64,000 bases of DNA from Clusia tigrina (GCA_920105625.2 CAKKTE020000278.1:930001-994000), one strand, 5' to 3'. Positions 1-11,449 are shown, numbered from the stretch's first letter. The notes: generated by a model from the sequence alone, not told the origin. Translations and numbers: made by a program.

Positions 1-59
1 TGATGCGGCTGCCCAAACTACCTAACCTACCTACATATAAATACTAACAAATATGAATA

Positions 60-480
60 TGTCAGTGATTTCAAAATTCTAAGAATTATATTTAACACTA
101 AATATAAATGTTCAATACATCTAAACTATCTTAAAGAATCACTAACTAATCGACTAAACCTAATCAATTGTATAACTACACTACAGTAAACATCATAAAA
201 TCAATATTAATTTCCAAAATCGAATATGGATTAGCGATCTACGGACATACCTCTTAAGCAAACCTCAGAAAAATTGAAACAATTTACAACGCCGCTGCGC
301 GATATGGACTGGGTGCCTTTCGTACGACACCACTGAAAATTTTACAAACAGAATCCGGACTAGGGACAGTCCGTTACAGAATAAATTTATGTACAATGAA
401 ACTTACAACAATAATACTAATACAATACAAAACTACTCACAGTCCTGCATAAGGCCGATTTAAAAACTTCCCACCAAAAA
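60..480 (+). pseudogene. Non-LTR retrotransposon ORF2 remnant (RT thumb region)
   Basis: Conceptual plus-strand translation around 185-370 gives a block containing SKIEYGLAIYGH, then IETIYNAAARYGLGAFRTTP and LQTESGL. This resembles the segment after the reverse transcriptase palm in I/Jockey-clade elements. A stop interrupts it after GHTS and no long ORF survives. The upstream part, from about 60, looks like the same domain with more decay. Clade is uncertain because no YADD box or endonuclease is present. From 481 to 757 I see nothing assignable. Confidence 0.55.
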
Positions 481-757
481 GAACTCGCCAAATGACACCA
501 AGTAAATTGTATTATCGAATTGAGGTGTAGGGGAATATATATACTATATATGAACATACAAATACAATTCCAAAATCGGAAACTTCGGGTCACTCAAATT
601 TTCGATTTAGTAAGTATGTGTTGTAAGCTTTTTTGGTCGGGTCCATTGTTTATTTGCCTATATTGGTAGCTGCCCTTCTCTGGATAACTTCGTGTATACA
701 GTATATTCACAAGGAATTTCGTCTACAAATTTTTGATAGGTCAGAACAACTGTCAAT

Positions 758-1978
758 TTACGAGGGTGGATTGATATTGAAGCTACCTAGCGCTAGATTG
801 CAGCACCAACACACAAACTTTTTTTTTTAGAAATTGCGATCTGTCAAACGTCAGCTGTTAAAATTTCCCCCAAATTCATCGATTAGTTTATTTGTTGTGG
901 TCGTTTGAAGTAAGCAACTTTTGGGTTTCTTGAAAAATGGAAAAAAGCGAATTTCGTGCAGTGATTAAACACCATTATTTGAAAGGAAAAACGGCGAAAG
1001 AGACACAAGAAAAGCTCGATAAACATTACGGTGAGTCTGCTCCGTCAGATTACATGGTAAAATATTGGATTGCTGAATTTAAACGCGGCCGAACAAGCAC
1101 TGCAACAATACCATCAGCAGGAAGGCCAAAAGAGGTGGTTACTGAAGAAAATATCAAGAAAATCCTCGATATCGTTATGAATGATCGCCGAGTCAAGTTG
1201 CGTGAGATTGTTGAAATGGTAAACATATCATATGAATGTGTGTTCAACATTTTGCATGAACATTTGCATATGAAAAAGCTATCGGCAAGATGGGTGCCGC
1301 ATTTGCTCAGTGTCGAACAAAAACGAGTTCGACAGAGCACTTCACAGCGGTGTTTGGAGATGATAAAGTGTAATCCTGTTGATTTTTGGCGTCGATTAAT
1401 AACTATTGATGAAACGTTTGTCCAGCACTACACACCTGAAACAAAAATCAATCGAAACAATGGGTGGAAGCTGGTGGAAGTGCTCCGAAGAAGGCGAAGG
1501 CAATGAAATCGGGTGGCAAGGTTATGGCCCCTGTATTTTGGGATGCACACGGAATATTGCTCATTGATTATCTTGAAAAAGGATCCACAATCACAGGAAA
1601 GTATTATCGTGCATTATTGGATCAATTGATTGATGCAATCAAGGAAAAACGATCACATTTAAAGAAGAAAAAAATGCTCTTTCTTCAAGACAACGCACCG
1701 ATATGAGAAATACGATGCTAAAATTACGTGAGATACACTTCGAATTGGTTAATCATCCACCTTATAGTCCAGATTTAGCTCCTAGTGACTTTTTCCTGTT
1801 TCCAAACTTGAAAAAATGGCTCGTAGGAAAAAGTTTCATCTCAAACGAAGAAGTGATTACCGAAACTAACGGGTATTTTGAAGGGTTCTCGAAATCTTAT
1901 TATTCAGATGGTATAAAAAAGTTGGAATATCGTCTTACTAAGCGTGTCGAAGTAAAAGGATACTATGAGAAATAAATG
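758..1978 (+). mobile_element. mariner-family DNA transposon, 3' truncated
   Basis: About 1.2 kb holding a mariner transposase frame (937-1975) with a leader before it. A candidate left inverted repeat begins near 758-760 (acgagggtggattgatatt) just after a TA, the usual mariner target. The right inverted repeat cannot be found, because gypsy copy A sequence starts within a few bases of the transposase stop (about 1978). The left boundary is therefore inferred from one end only. Confidence 0.75.
937..1975 (+). pseudogene. mariner (DD34D) transposase, frameshifted
   Basis: The product would be a cut-and-paste transposase of the IS630-Tc1-mariner superfamily. The first ORF (937-1506) begins MEKSEFRAVIKHHYLKGK, a paired helix-turn-helix region, and continues to the first catalytic aspartate in TIDETFVQHY, where mariners usually have DETW. 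The frame then moves to 1464-1706 (VFWDAHGI, then LFLQDNAP with the second aspartate) and again to 1703-1975 (YSPDLAPSDFF with the third). Two frame breaks, near 1490 and 1703, make it inactive. Total length, about 345 codons, is normal for mariner. The start is the ATG at 937, at the expected distance from the left end. Confidence 0.85.
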
Positions 1979-2006
1979 GGTTAGAGTATGCATGACATGG
2001 AAATGC

Positions 2007-3190
2007 TTACAATTCGGCCGTTCTGACAGTAAGGATCTCGTGATCCGAGACCAAAGTATTTTGAACATTATTATCACTATTTTCGATTGTGTTCTTCGTT
2101 TAGCCAAGGTTTAATGTTAGCTACCGCCTAAATGCCCTTGTAGGGGATTTGTGTTTGCTGCACCCCTTCCACATCTTCTATAAGGTATCTGTCATTTTCT
2201 AGTATCTTAGTAACTTTATATGGTCCCCTATATTTTGGAATAATTTTCCTAGAGATACCTGTGCGAGAGTCAAAATTTTTAACCATGACATATGCTCCAA
2301 CTTTATATTTTTTTGGGGGTAAACGGTGAGAGTCTACATATTGCTTATTGTATCGTTGTGAATGACTCTGTTTTTTCTCTGCCTGATCTCTAATCTTTTC
2401 TTTGTTTGGGTCACCTTGCACTTGCTCATTTACTACTATATTTTCTCTTAAAGTATCTAAAACTTGACCTCTTTGATTAGTTCCGAAAAGCATAACGCTA
2501 GGATGTTCCCCAATGGTACGATGCACCGTATTATTAATTGCAAATTCGACTGTATCCAATGTTTTATCCTATATTTTGTTTTTCTCATCTACTAACTTTG
2601 ATATCATTGGATCCAAACATCTGTTAACGCGTTCTACTTGTCCGTTTGCTTGCGGAGATGCTGTTGCGATTTTAATATGCCTAATATTAATATCACTTAG
2701 GTATTGTTCGAACTCGTTAGACGTGAAACTAGAACCTCTATCAGATATTATGCATCTTGGACGACTATAGTATTTAAAATATTCTTTGAGTGCAACAATA
2801 ACCTCCTTTGAGCTTGTAGTTTTCGTTGGGTACAGTTTCACTAGTTTTGAATAAGCATCGATCACAACTAAAATGTGTTTTTTACTCGTTTGTTGGCTGT
2901 TAATTGGACCGTAATGATCTATGTGAACTACTTCGAATGGTGCGCCCCCTTCGGAATTGTGTGTAAAAATCCCTCATATTTTCCGTACTTAGGTGAGAAA
3001 GCTATGCACTTAAGACAATTACTAATATGCTCCATTGCTTTATTTTTCATTTTAGGGAACCAATAACTTTTCGAAACTAAGTCTATTACTTTGTCAATGC
3101 CTAAATGTCCCATTTCATCGTGATATTTATAAAGCACATGTTTTCCATAGACTCCGGCACGTAAAATAAAATTTGGTCACCTTTCTTTCT
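2007..3190 (-). pseudogene. Integrase domain, gypsy copy A
   Basis: Integrase portion of pol. The N-terminal zinc-binding module reads YHDEMGHLG then CLKC (3137 leftward). The catalytic core has HIDHYGP (first Asp, about 2910, reached after a frame break), IISDRGSSF (second Asp, 2727-2760) and PQANGQVERVNRC (Glu). A TAG stop follows VDEKNKI at 2569-2571, and the frame resumes as 2128-2559 with the C-terminal domain. After a stop at 2128 the frame continues as AVANIKPWLNEEH. The stop at 2569 recurs at the matching place in copies B and C. No functional product is expected. Confidence 0.85.
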
Positions 3191-3248
3191 ATACACGATG
3201 CCATTACGCATTTCATATAGGCTGTGTTCGGAGTGTTTTAGGCATCTT

Positions 3249-4760
3249 TTAACTTCGTTCAATTTTTTCATCTTTACCCTGGCAAATAATTAAGTTTTCT
3301 TCGAATGTGTTAGTGTCAATTACAAGTACATTAAAGTTTCTACTAAGTGAATCTACATGTTGCATTCTCTTCCCTGATCTGTGTTCTAGTATGTAATCAT
3401 AGTTTTGCAGTTCTAGAGCCCAACGCGCGATTCTCGGATTGAGCTCTTTTCTATTTAATGTCAGTGTTAAAGAGTTGCAGGTAGTCACTATTTTGAATGT
3501 AATACCATGTAGGTACACTCGAAATCTCTTCAACGCGTAGACAATTGCCAAGGTTTCCAATTCAAAACTGTGATACTTTGACTCTGTTGGAAAGGTTCTT
3601 TTAGAAAAATAGAAAATTGGATGACATAGTCCGTCTTTTTTCTTTTGCATAAGAATGGCTCCAAAGCCGAGAGAGCTGGCGTCGCAGTGTAGTTCCGTCT
3701 GTTCATTGGGGTCATATATGGCTAAGATAGGCGAGTCCGCTAACTTTTTTTGCAATTTCTCAAACGATTCGAGTTCCTTGGATCCAAAGTGAAATCTGTT
3801 ATCTTTTCGGGTCAGGTCGTAAAGTGGTTTGGCAATGATAGAAAAATCCTTTATGAAACGTCGAAAATATGAGCACAACCCAATGAAGCTCTGAACATCA
3901 TGAACTTTAGAAGGAACCGGAAAGTTTTTAACCGCCTCTACGCCTTTTTCGTCTGCTTTGATTCCGTTGCCTGTAATCGTATATCCTAGATATTTTGTGC
4001 TACTTTGTAAAAATTCACACTTTTCCATTCTGAGTTCAAGTTTGTTGTCTACCAGCCGTTTAAAAATTTCTTTTAAGATAGTAAAATGATCATTTGTTTC
4101 TTCAGTTGCCACTAAGATGTCGTCTAAATAAATTGTAACATGCCCTGACTTTATCATATCAGCAAATAATTTACTTATAAATCTCTGAAAAGTGGACGGC
4201 GCATTTCGAATGCCAAATGGCATTCGCAAAAATTCGTACTGGCCAAGCGGTGTAGTAAAAGAAGTATACTTCACCGAATCTTGTTGCAATTATACGTGGA
4301 AGAATCCATTTTTCAAATCGAGCTTTGAAAATGTTTTTCTATCTAGCACACTATTTAACAGGTCATCTATGAGTGGAATTGGATAGTTGTCTTTTGCTGT
4401 TACCTTATTAAGTTTTCTAACATCGACGCACATTCTCGTTTCGCCTGTCTTTTTCTTAACTAAAACGATGGGAGAAACGAACTCCGACTCGCTATTCCGT
4501 ATATAGCCTTTTTCTAGATATTCATCTAATGTTTTCTGCAAAGTCAACTTCTCTACGTAAGGCAGTCTTCTCAGTGGACAATTAAATGGCTTAGTTTCGT
4601 TTAAATTAAGAACCATCTCGCATTTAGTTTGACGAACCTCAGGTCTTTCAGGTAAAACATAATAATCTCGAAATAAGGTCCCAAAGTATTTTCTATTTGC
4701 AAAACTTACTTCATCTCCTAGAGCAAAAGTATTCTCACCGTGAGATTCATATTCTATCAT
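3249..4760 (-). pseudogene. Reverse transcriptase and RNase H, gypsy copy A
   Basis: RT begins in 4290-4760 (MCVDVRKLNKVTAKDNYPIP, then FSKLDLKNGFFHV) and is cut by an in-frame TAA at 4290-4292. The same frame continues at once in 3249-4289 with TTPLGQYEFLRMPFG and the polymerase box YLDD. YLDD is a tolerated variant of Y-x-D-D in this group. The tether and RNase H follow (LHCDASSLGFGAIL, ELETLAIVYALKRFR). The frame ends at 3249. The single stop divides an otherwise well-preserved domain, and the same stop is present in copy B at 8925-8927. Confidence 0.9.
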
Positions 4761-4816
4761 TAAAACTTGGCTTTCAAAATCATCGACTAAACAAACTGCG
4801 TTGACATTTTCTACAT

Positions 4817-5360
4817 TTACCTTTCGCGTTTCTTTTCTGCTGAAAGTTTCATTACACTGCCGATTGTATGCATTTTACCATCTCCTGCATCATCAACAAG
4901 TGTTTTCGGACAATCATATAAATACTTATTGTCTAAGCCACATACGTTAGGTTTCGTTAAAACTAATTTGGCATCGCTTGCTTTTAGGAAATCCGTACCT
5001 AGAACAACAGGAAAACCCATAGAACCATTTGACACGACGTATAATTCAATATCTACGTTTTTCTCATTTATTAATACGCAACAAAAAATCTTTCCAAGAA
5101 TATTCAATTTACTATTATTAATACCAAAATAAAAAAATTCATTAACTTCACATTTAGTCGCACTTGAGGGTACGCAAGAATTTTGTACAAAACTTATGGG
5201 GCTTCCTGAGTCTAAGAGACATTCTTAGAAAAAACTTATATTAGAATTAGATCTTACAAATTCATTTGTTTGTTTATTTGGGGCGCTCTTCTTATATTGG
5301 CTGCAATCTTTGGCAAAGTGTTCTAACTGACCACAGGCGTAGCAGGAACCAAACTCATGT
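4817..5360 (-). pseudogene. Aspartic protease and second zinc knuckle, gypsy copy A
   Basis: The retropepsin active site LLDSGSPISFV lies at about 5190-5215 and is preceded immediately by a TAA stop near 5225. Downstream in the protein comes GFPVVLGTDFLKASDAKLVL (4817-5107), the usual second conserved block. Upstream, in a different frame from Gag, a zinc knuckle CYACGQLEHFAKDC is readable around 5290-5335. The original Gag-Pol therefore carried two CCHC knuckles, of which only the first is in the open Gag frame. Copy B has the same layout 4635 bases to the right. Confidence 0.75.
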
Positions 5361-5361
5361 C

Positions 5362-6472
5362 TCATGGCTTGCGACAATCTGCGGCCAAGTGTCCCGAACT
5401 ATTGCAGTTAAAACATTTTAATGTTGTACTTGACGAACTCTTGTTGGCTTTGGTAGCCCCGTCAACTTGCTTCACTGCATTTTGTTTTTGTTGTTGCTCG
5501 ACTCCTTTGAAGATTTGAAGAAACTCTTCTTTAGACTTGTAGTTTTGAAGTTTAGCCTGAGTGCGTAACTGAAGACTGGAAATGCCTCCCACCAAATATT
5601 CCAGAAATTCATCGTCGTGCAGTCGTAAATCGTTTGACAATATGACTTTGGAGTTGTAATAATCTACAAACTTCTCGCCATATTTCCATTTTCTCTCTTC
5701 AAAATTGCGGCGTGAAACGATTCTATTTGATTTGACATCAAACATTTCTCTCATTTGCTGCATAAGGTCTTCTACGCTTATGTCAAGAAAGTAGGGCTTG
5801 CAGTAAAGCCATTCTTTAGCATTTCCCTCTAATTTTGAACATATCAAAGCACGCATATTTTTCTCAGAAACATTGTGTGTGTTTTTAACACTGTTCAACT
5901 GAGTAAACCATATTTTGAACTCAGCTCCTCCATTGTAGGAAGGTAATAATTCTTTAAGTGTACTAAAGGGAACGTCTATTTCACCTGTTTCTTTTGTACT
6001 TGGTAATGTTTGATTAATCAATCTATTCTCACGGACTAAAAGTTCACGTTCAAAGGCTTATTTCTTTAAGTAACAATTCTTTTTCTTTGTTTTCTGTCAC
6101 TTTGTTACACATTTCGTTGTCATCACTTCTTCCTGTTGCGAATAGATTGTTACTTATTTCATTGTCGTTGTTTGTTTTTTCGTTTCTGTTTACTGTTTCG
6201 TTGTCATCTTCGTCTGCGTTGTTGTTAATATTTCCATTGTTGTTTGAGCTGCCGGGCACAGAAGTAACGGCACCACCGGAATTTGTTGAATGCATGACGT
6301 CATTTTTACTGTGCGTCGTTTTATTAACCTTGAACACATAGCTTTCTAGTTCTTCAGATGGCACACTATTAAGTCCTGTCATTAACGTTGCCTTAGTGCC
6401 GCTCGATGACAATTTTAATTCTTCGCAATACAGTTTTAATTGCTGTAGAGTATGATCCTCAGCGAATATCAT
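5362..6472 (-). pseudogene. Gag with N-terminal SAP-like motif, gypsy copy A
   Basis: Two ORFs separated by an indel near 6050. The N-terminal one (6050-6472, 140 codons) begins MIFAEDHTLQQLKLYCEELK and continues SSSGTKATLMTGL, which fits a SAP DNA-binding motif, followed by an Asn/Asp-rich linker. The second (5362-6021) has a retroviral capsid-like region (NAKEWLYCKP, FEERKWKYGEKFVDYYN) and ends in a CCHC knuckle, CFNCNSSGHLAADC. The frame break and the stop after DCRKP are shared with copy B. Family membership is clear; the SAP assignment is by motif only. Confidence 0.8.
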
Positions 6473-6814
6473 TTTGTTGTACTTTTAAAGACGCGTTCGA
6501 CCACTTCTGAAAATTGATAACGCTTGCTTTTATGGTTGGCACTAGACTGCCTTCTTATTTATTTTCTTTTCCGTGCTCCGTACACTTTTAACTTATCCTG
6601 CTGGTGTTGCCAGACTATTAATAAAAGTGGTTAACATCTGATTTGGTGTTGTCAAAACACTAACAGAAGTAGTTGGTAAATTACATGAGTACTTAAAGTA
6701 GGTAATTGATGTAACATTATTATACAATTAGATAAATTATTTAATCTGAGTCATATATTTACATCGAGTGTTCGTAAATGGAACCGGTTAGAGTATGCAT
6801 GACATGGAAATGCT
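6473..6814 (-). repeat. Leader plus LTR region between gypsy copies A and B
   Basis: Non-coding DNA between the Gag start of copy A and the pol end of copy B. In a head-to-tail array with a shared LTR, this is where the single LTR and primer-binding site belong. It is identical base for base with 11108-11420 next to copy B's Gag over the part I compared. A candidate LTR start (TGTAAGCATTTCC on the minus strand) lies at about 6814, just after the pol stop. I could not recognise a standard primer-binding site, so the LTR edges are not fixed. Confidence 0.5.
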
Positions 6815-7825
6815 TACAATTCGGCCGATCTGACAGTAAGGATCTCGTGATCCGAGACCAAAGTATTTTGAACATTATTATCACTATTTTCGATTGTGTT
6901 CATGACATATGCTCCAACTTTATATTTTTTTCGGGGTAAACGGTGAGAGTCTACATATTGCTTATTGTATCGTTGTGAATGACTCTGTTTTATCTCTGCC
7001 TGATCTCTAATCTTTTCTTTGTTTGGGTCACCTTGCACTTGCTCATTTACTACTATATTTTCTCTTAAAGTATCTAAAACTTGACCTCTTTGATTAGTTC
7101 CGAAAAGCATAACGGTAGGATGTTCCCCAATGGTACGATGCACCGTATTATTATAGCAATATAATTATATAATTGCAAATTCGACTGTATCCAATGTTTT
7201 ATCCTATATTTTGTTTTTCTCATCTACTAACTTTGATATCATTGGATCCAAACATCTGTTAACGCGTTCTACTTGTCCGTTTGCTTGCGGAGATGCTGTT
7301 GCGATTTTAATATGCCTAATATTAATATCACTTAGGTATTGTTCGAACTCGTTAGACGTGAAACTAGAACCTCTATCAGATATTATGCATCTTGGACGAC
7401 TATAGTATTTAAAATATTCTTTGAGTGCAACAATAACCTCCTTTGAGCTTGTAGTTTTCGTTGGGTACAGTTTCACTAGTTTTGAATAAGCATCGATCAC
7501 AACTAAAATGTGTTTTTTACTCGTTTGTTGGCTGTTAATTGGACCGTAATGATCTATGTGAACTACTTCGAATGGTGCGCCCCCTTCGGAATTGTGTGTA
7601 AAAATCCCTCCTATTTTCCGTACTTAGGTGAGAAAGCTATGCACTTAAGACAATTACTAATATGCTCCATTGCTTTATTTTTCATTTTAGGGAACCAATA
7701 ACTTTTCGAAACTAAGTCTATTACTTTGTCAATGCCTAAATGTCCCATTTCATCGTGATATTTATAAAGCACATGTTTTCCATAGACTCCGGCACGTAAA
7801 ATAAAATTTGGTCACCTTTCTTTCT
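6814..7825 (-). pseudogene. Integrase domain, gypsy copy B (C-terminus deleted)
   Basis: The same integrase as in copy A: zinc module at about 7560-7770, core with IISDRGSSF and PQANGQVERV (7204-7500), and the stop after VDEKNKI at 7204. The ORF 6814-7143 joins KKYKVGAYVM directly to NTIENSDNNVQN, because the deletion removes the chromodomain-like C-terminal region and brings the pol tail frame in line. Its end, LTVRSAEL followed by TAA, is probably the natural pol end. The 17-bp insertion interrupts the frame near 7150. Confidence 0.8.
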
Positions 7826-7883
7826 ATACACGATGCCATTACGCATTTCATATAGGCTGTGTTCGGAGTGTTTTAGGCATCTT

Positions 7884-9395
7884 TTAACTTCGTTCAATTT
7901 TTTCATCTTTACCCTGGCAAATAATTAAGTTTTCTTCGAATGTGTTAGTGTCAATTACAAGTACATTAAAGTTTCTACTAAGTGAATCTACATGTTGCAT
8001 TCTCTTCCCTGATCTGTGTTCTAGTATGTAATCATAGTTTTGCAGTTCTAGAGCCCAACGCGCGATTCTCGGATTGAGCTCTTTTCTATTTAATGTCAGT
8101 GTTAAAGAGTTGCAGGTAGTCACTATTTTGAATGTAATACCATGTAGGTACACTCGAAATCTCTTCAACGCGTAGACAATTGCCAAGGTTTCCAATTCAA
8201 AACTGTGATACTTTGACTCTGTTGGAAAGGTTCTTTTAGAAAAATAGAAAATTGGATGACATAGTCCGTCTTTTTTCTTTTGCATAAGAATGGCTCCAAA
8301 GCCGAGAGAGCTGGCGTCGCAGTGTAGTTCCGTCTGTTCATTGGGGTCATATATGGCTAAGATAGGCGAGTCCGCTAACTTTTTTTGCAATTTCTCAAAC
8401 GATTCGAGTTCCTTGGATCCAAAGTGAAATCTGTTATCTTTTCGGGTCAGGTCGTAAAGTGGTTTGGCAATGATAGAAAAATCCTTTATGAAACGTCGAA
8501 AATATGAGCACAACCCAATGAAGCTCTGAACATCATGAACTTTAGAAGGAACCGGAAAGTTTTTAACCGCCTCTACGCCTTTTTCGTCTGCTTTGATTCC
8601 GTTGCCTGTAATCGTATATCCTAGATATTTTGTGCTACTTTGTAAAAATTCACACTTTTCCATTCTGAGTTCAAGTTTGTTGTCTACCAGCCGTTTAAAA
8701 ATTTCTTTTAAGATAGTAAAATGATCATTTGTTTCTTCAGTTGCCACTAAGATGTCGTCTAAATAAATTGTAACATGCCCTGACTTTATCATATCAGCAA
8801 ATAATTTACTTATAAATCTCTGAAAAGTGGACGGCGCATTTCGAATGCCAAATGGCATTCGCAAAAATTCGTACTGGCCAAGCGGTGTAGTAAAAGAAGT
8901 ATACTTCACCGAATCTTGTTGCAATTATACGTGGAAGAATCCATTTTTCAAATCGAGCTTTGAAAATGTTTTTCTATCTAGCACACTATTTAACAGGTCA
9001 TCTATGAGTGGAATTGGATAGTTGTCTTTTGCTGTTACCTTATTAAGTTTTCTAACATCGACGCACATTCTCGTTTCGCCTGTCTTTTTCTTAACTAAAA
9101 CGATGGGAGAAACGAACTCCGACTCGCTATTCCGTATATAGCCTTTTTCTAGATATTCATCTAATGTTTTCTGCAAAGACAACTTCTCTACGTAAGGCAG
9201 TCTTCTCAGTGGACAATTAAATGGCTTAGTTTCGTTTAAATTAAGAACCATCTCGCATTTAGTTTGACGAACCTCAGGTCTTTCAGGTAAAACATAATAA
9301 TCTCGAAATAAGGTCCCAAAGTATTTTCTATTTGCAAAACTTACTTCATCTCCTAGAGCAAAAGTATTCTCACCGTGAGATTCATATTCTATCAT
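7884..9395 (-). pseudogene. Reverse transcriptase and RNase H, gypsy copy B
   Basis: The RT/RNase H portion has the same layout as copy A: 8925-9395 holds the fingers, the TAA stop is at 8925-8927, then 7884-8924 holds YLDD and RNase H. The 346-codon downstream part is identical in protein sequence to copy A. The upstream part differs by one residue (PYVEKLSLQ against PYVEKLTLQ). Identity across a shared nonsense codon indicates the copies separated after inactivation. Confidence 0.9.
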
Positions 9396-9451
9396 TAAAA
9401 CTTGGCTTTCAAAATCATCGACTAAACAAACTGCGTTGACATTTTCTACAT

Positions 9452-9995
9452 TTACCTTTCGCGTTTCTTTTCTGCTGAAAGTTTCATTACACTGCCGATT
9501 GTATGCATTTTACCATCTCCTGCATCATCAACAAGTGTTTTCGGACAATCATATAAATACTTATTGTCTAAGCCACATACGTTAGGTTTCGTTAAAACTA
9601 ATTTGGCATCGCTTGCTTTTAGGAAATCCGTACCTAGAACAACAGGAAAACCCATAGAACCATTTGACACGACGTATAATTCAATATCTACGTTTTTCTC
9701 ATTTATTAATACGCAACAAAAAATCTTTCCAAGAATATTCAATTTACTATTATTAATACCAAAATAAAAAAATTCATTAACTTCACATTTAGTCGCACTT
9801 GAGGGTACGCAAGAATTTTGTACAAAACTTATGGGGCTTCCTGAGTCTAAGAGACATTCTTAGAAAAAACTTATATTAGAATTAGATCTTACAAATTCAT
9901 TTGTTTGTTTATTTGGGGCGCTCTTCTTATATTGGCTGCAATCTTTGGCAAAGTGTTCTAACTGACCACAGGCGTAGCAGGAACCAAACTCATGT
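9452..9995 (-). pseudogene. Protease and second zinc knuckle, gypsy copy B
   Basis: Matches 4817-5360 of copy A. The ORF 9452-9742 (VVLGTDFLKASDAKLVL) is identical in protein. The DSGS active site lies near 9840 behind the same stop, and the out-of-frame knuckle CYACGQLEHFAKDC is at about 9930-9970. Inactive for the same reasons. Confidence 0.75.
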
Positions 9996-9996
9996 C

Positions 9997-11107
9997 TCAT
10001 GGCTTGCGACAATCTGCGGCCAAGTGTCCCGAACTATTGCAGTTAAAACATTTTAATGTTGTACTTGACGAACTCTTGTTGGCTTTGGTAGCCCCGTCAA
10101 CTTGCTTCACTGCATTTTGTTTTTGTTGTTGCTCGACTCCTTTGAAAATTTGAAGAAACTCTTCTTTAGACTTGTAGTTTTGAAGTTTAGCCTGAGTGCG
10201 TAACTGAAGACTGGAAATGCCTCCCACCAAATATTCCAGAAATTCATCGTCGTGCAGTCGTAAATCGTTTGACAATATGACTTTGGAGTTGTAATAATCT
10301 ACAAACTTCTCGCCATATTTCCATTTTCTCTCTTCAAAATTGCGGCGTGAAACGATTCTATTTGATTTGACATCAAACATTTCTCTCATTTGCTGCATAA
10401 GGTCTTCTACGCTTATGTCAAGAAAGTAGGGCTTGCAGTAAAGCCATTCTTTAGCATTTCCCTCTAATTTTGAACATATCAAAGCACGCATATTTTTCTC
10501 AGAAACATTGTGTGTGTTTTTAACACTGTTCAACTGAGTAAACCATATTTTGAACTCAGCTCCTCCATTGTAGGAAGGTAATAATTCTTTAAGTGTACTA
10601 AAGGGAACGTCTATTTCACCTGTTTCTTTTGTACTTGGTAATGTTTGATTAATCAATCTATTCTCACGGACTAAAAGTTCACGTTCAAAGGCTTATTTCT
10701 TTAAGTAACAATTCTTTTTCTTTGTTTTCTGTCACTTTGTTACACATTTCGTTGTCATCACTTCTTCCTGTTGCGAATAGATTGTTACTTATTTCATTGT
10801 CGTTGTTTGTTTTTTCGTTTCTGTTTACTGTTTCGTTGTCATCTTCGTCTGCGTTGTTGTTAATATTTCCATTGTTGTTTGAGCTGCCGGGCACAGAAGT
10901 AACGGCACCACCGGAATTTGTTGAATGCATGACGTCATTTTTACTGTGCGTCGTTTTATTAACCTTGAACACACAGCTTTCTAGTTCTTCAGATGGCACA
11001 CTATTAAGTCCTGTCATTAACGTTGCCTTAGTGCCGCTCGATGACAATTTTAATTCTTCGCAATACAGTTTTAATTGCTGTAGAGTATGATCCTCAGCGA
11101 ATATCAT
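9997..11107 (-). pseudogene. Gag, gypsy copy B
   Basis: Matches copy A Gag: the SAP-like N-terminal ORF 10685-11107 (one residue different, ESCVFK for ESYVFK), the same indel, then the capsid/knuckle ORF 9997-10656, identical in protein to copy A. The shared frameshift is further evidence of DNA-level duplication. Confidence 0.8.
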
Positions 11108-11449
11108 TTTGTTGTACTTTTAAAGACGCGTTCGACCACTTCTGAAAATTGATAACGCTTGCTTTTATGGTTGGCACTAGACTGCCTTCTTATTTATTTT
11201 CTTTTCCGTGCTCCGTACACTTTTAACTTATCCTGCTGGTGTTGCCAGACTATTAATAAAAGTGGTTAACATCTGATTTGGTGTTGTCAAAACACTAACA
11301 GAAGTAGTTGGTAAATTACATGAGTACTTAAAGTAGGTAATTGATGTAACATTATTATACAATTAGATAAATTATTTAATCTGAGTCATATATTTACATC
11401 GAGTGTTCGTAAATGGAACCGGTTAGAGTATGCATGACATGGAAATGCT
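11108..11449 (-). repeat. Leader plus LTR region between gypsy copies B and C
   Basis: Same sequence as 6473-6785 and its continuation, lying between copy B Gag and the pol tail of copy C. In a tandem array this is the second shared LTR. Edges are uncertain as for the first. Confidence 0.5.

Larger units (their letters stand above)
1979..6785 (-). mobile_element. Ty3/gypsy retrotransposon copy A (micropia/mdg3-like)
   Basis: Minus-strand LTR retrotransposon read right to left: leader/LTR region (6473-6785), Gag, protease, reverse transcriptase, RNase H, integrase. The order PR-RT-RH-IN is that of Ty3/gypsy. The integrase C-terminus (GPYKVTKILENDRYLIEDVEG) and the RNase H end (PRIARWALELQNYDYILEHR) are micropia/mdg3-like by recollection of those families. 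It is broken by several stops and frameshifts. Its left end stops at 1979 beside the mariner, so only a short stub of the 3' LTR remains. It is the longest of three head-to-tail copies and the only one keeping the segment 2098-2284. Confidence 0.85.
6786..11420 (-). mobile_element. Ty3/gypsy retrotransposon copy B
   Basis: Second head-to-tail copy, 4635 bp, matching copy A at an offset of 4635 over most of its length. It lacks the segment equivalent to 2098-2284 of copy A (about 187 bp, removing the integrase C-terminus). It also has a copy-B-only insertion of about 17 bp near 7152-7170 (tagcaatataattatat). Other differences from A are few: for example Thr/Ser in RT at about 9180, Tyr/Cys in Gag at about 10973, and a/c at about 7609. 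It carries the same inactivating stops as copy A. Confidence 0.85.

Noticed and set aside
6500..6515. Primer-binding site for gypsy copy A (tggtcgaacgcgtc on the minus strand)
   Set aside because: It begins TGG and lies upstream of Gag, but I could not match it to a tRNA end or place an LTR end directly before it.
10722..11090. 122-codon plus-strand ORF in copy B
   Set aside because: It is the antisense shadow of the Gag N-terminal ORF.
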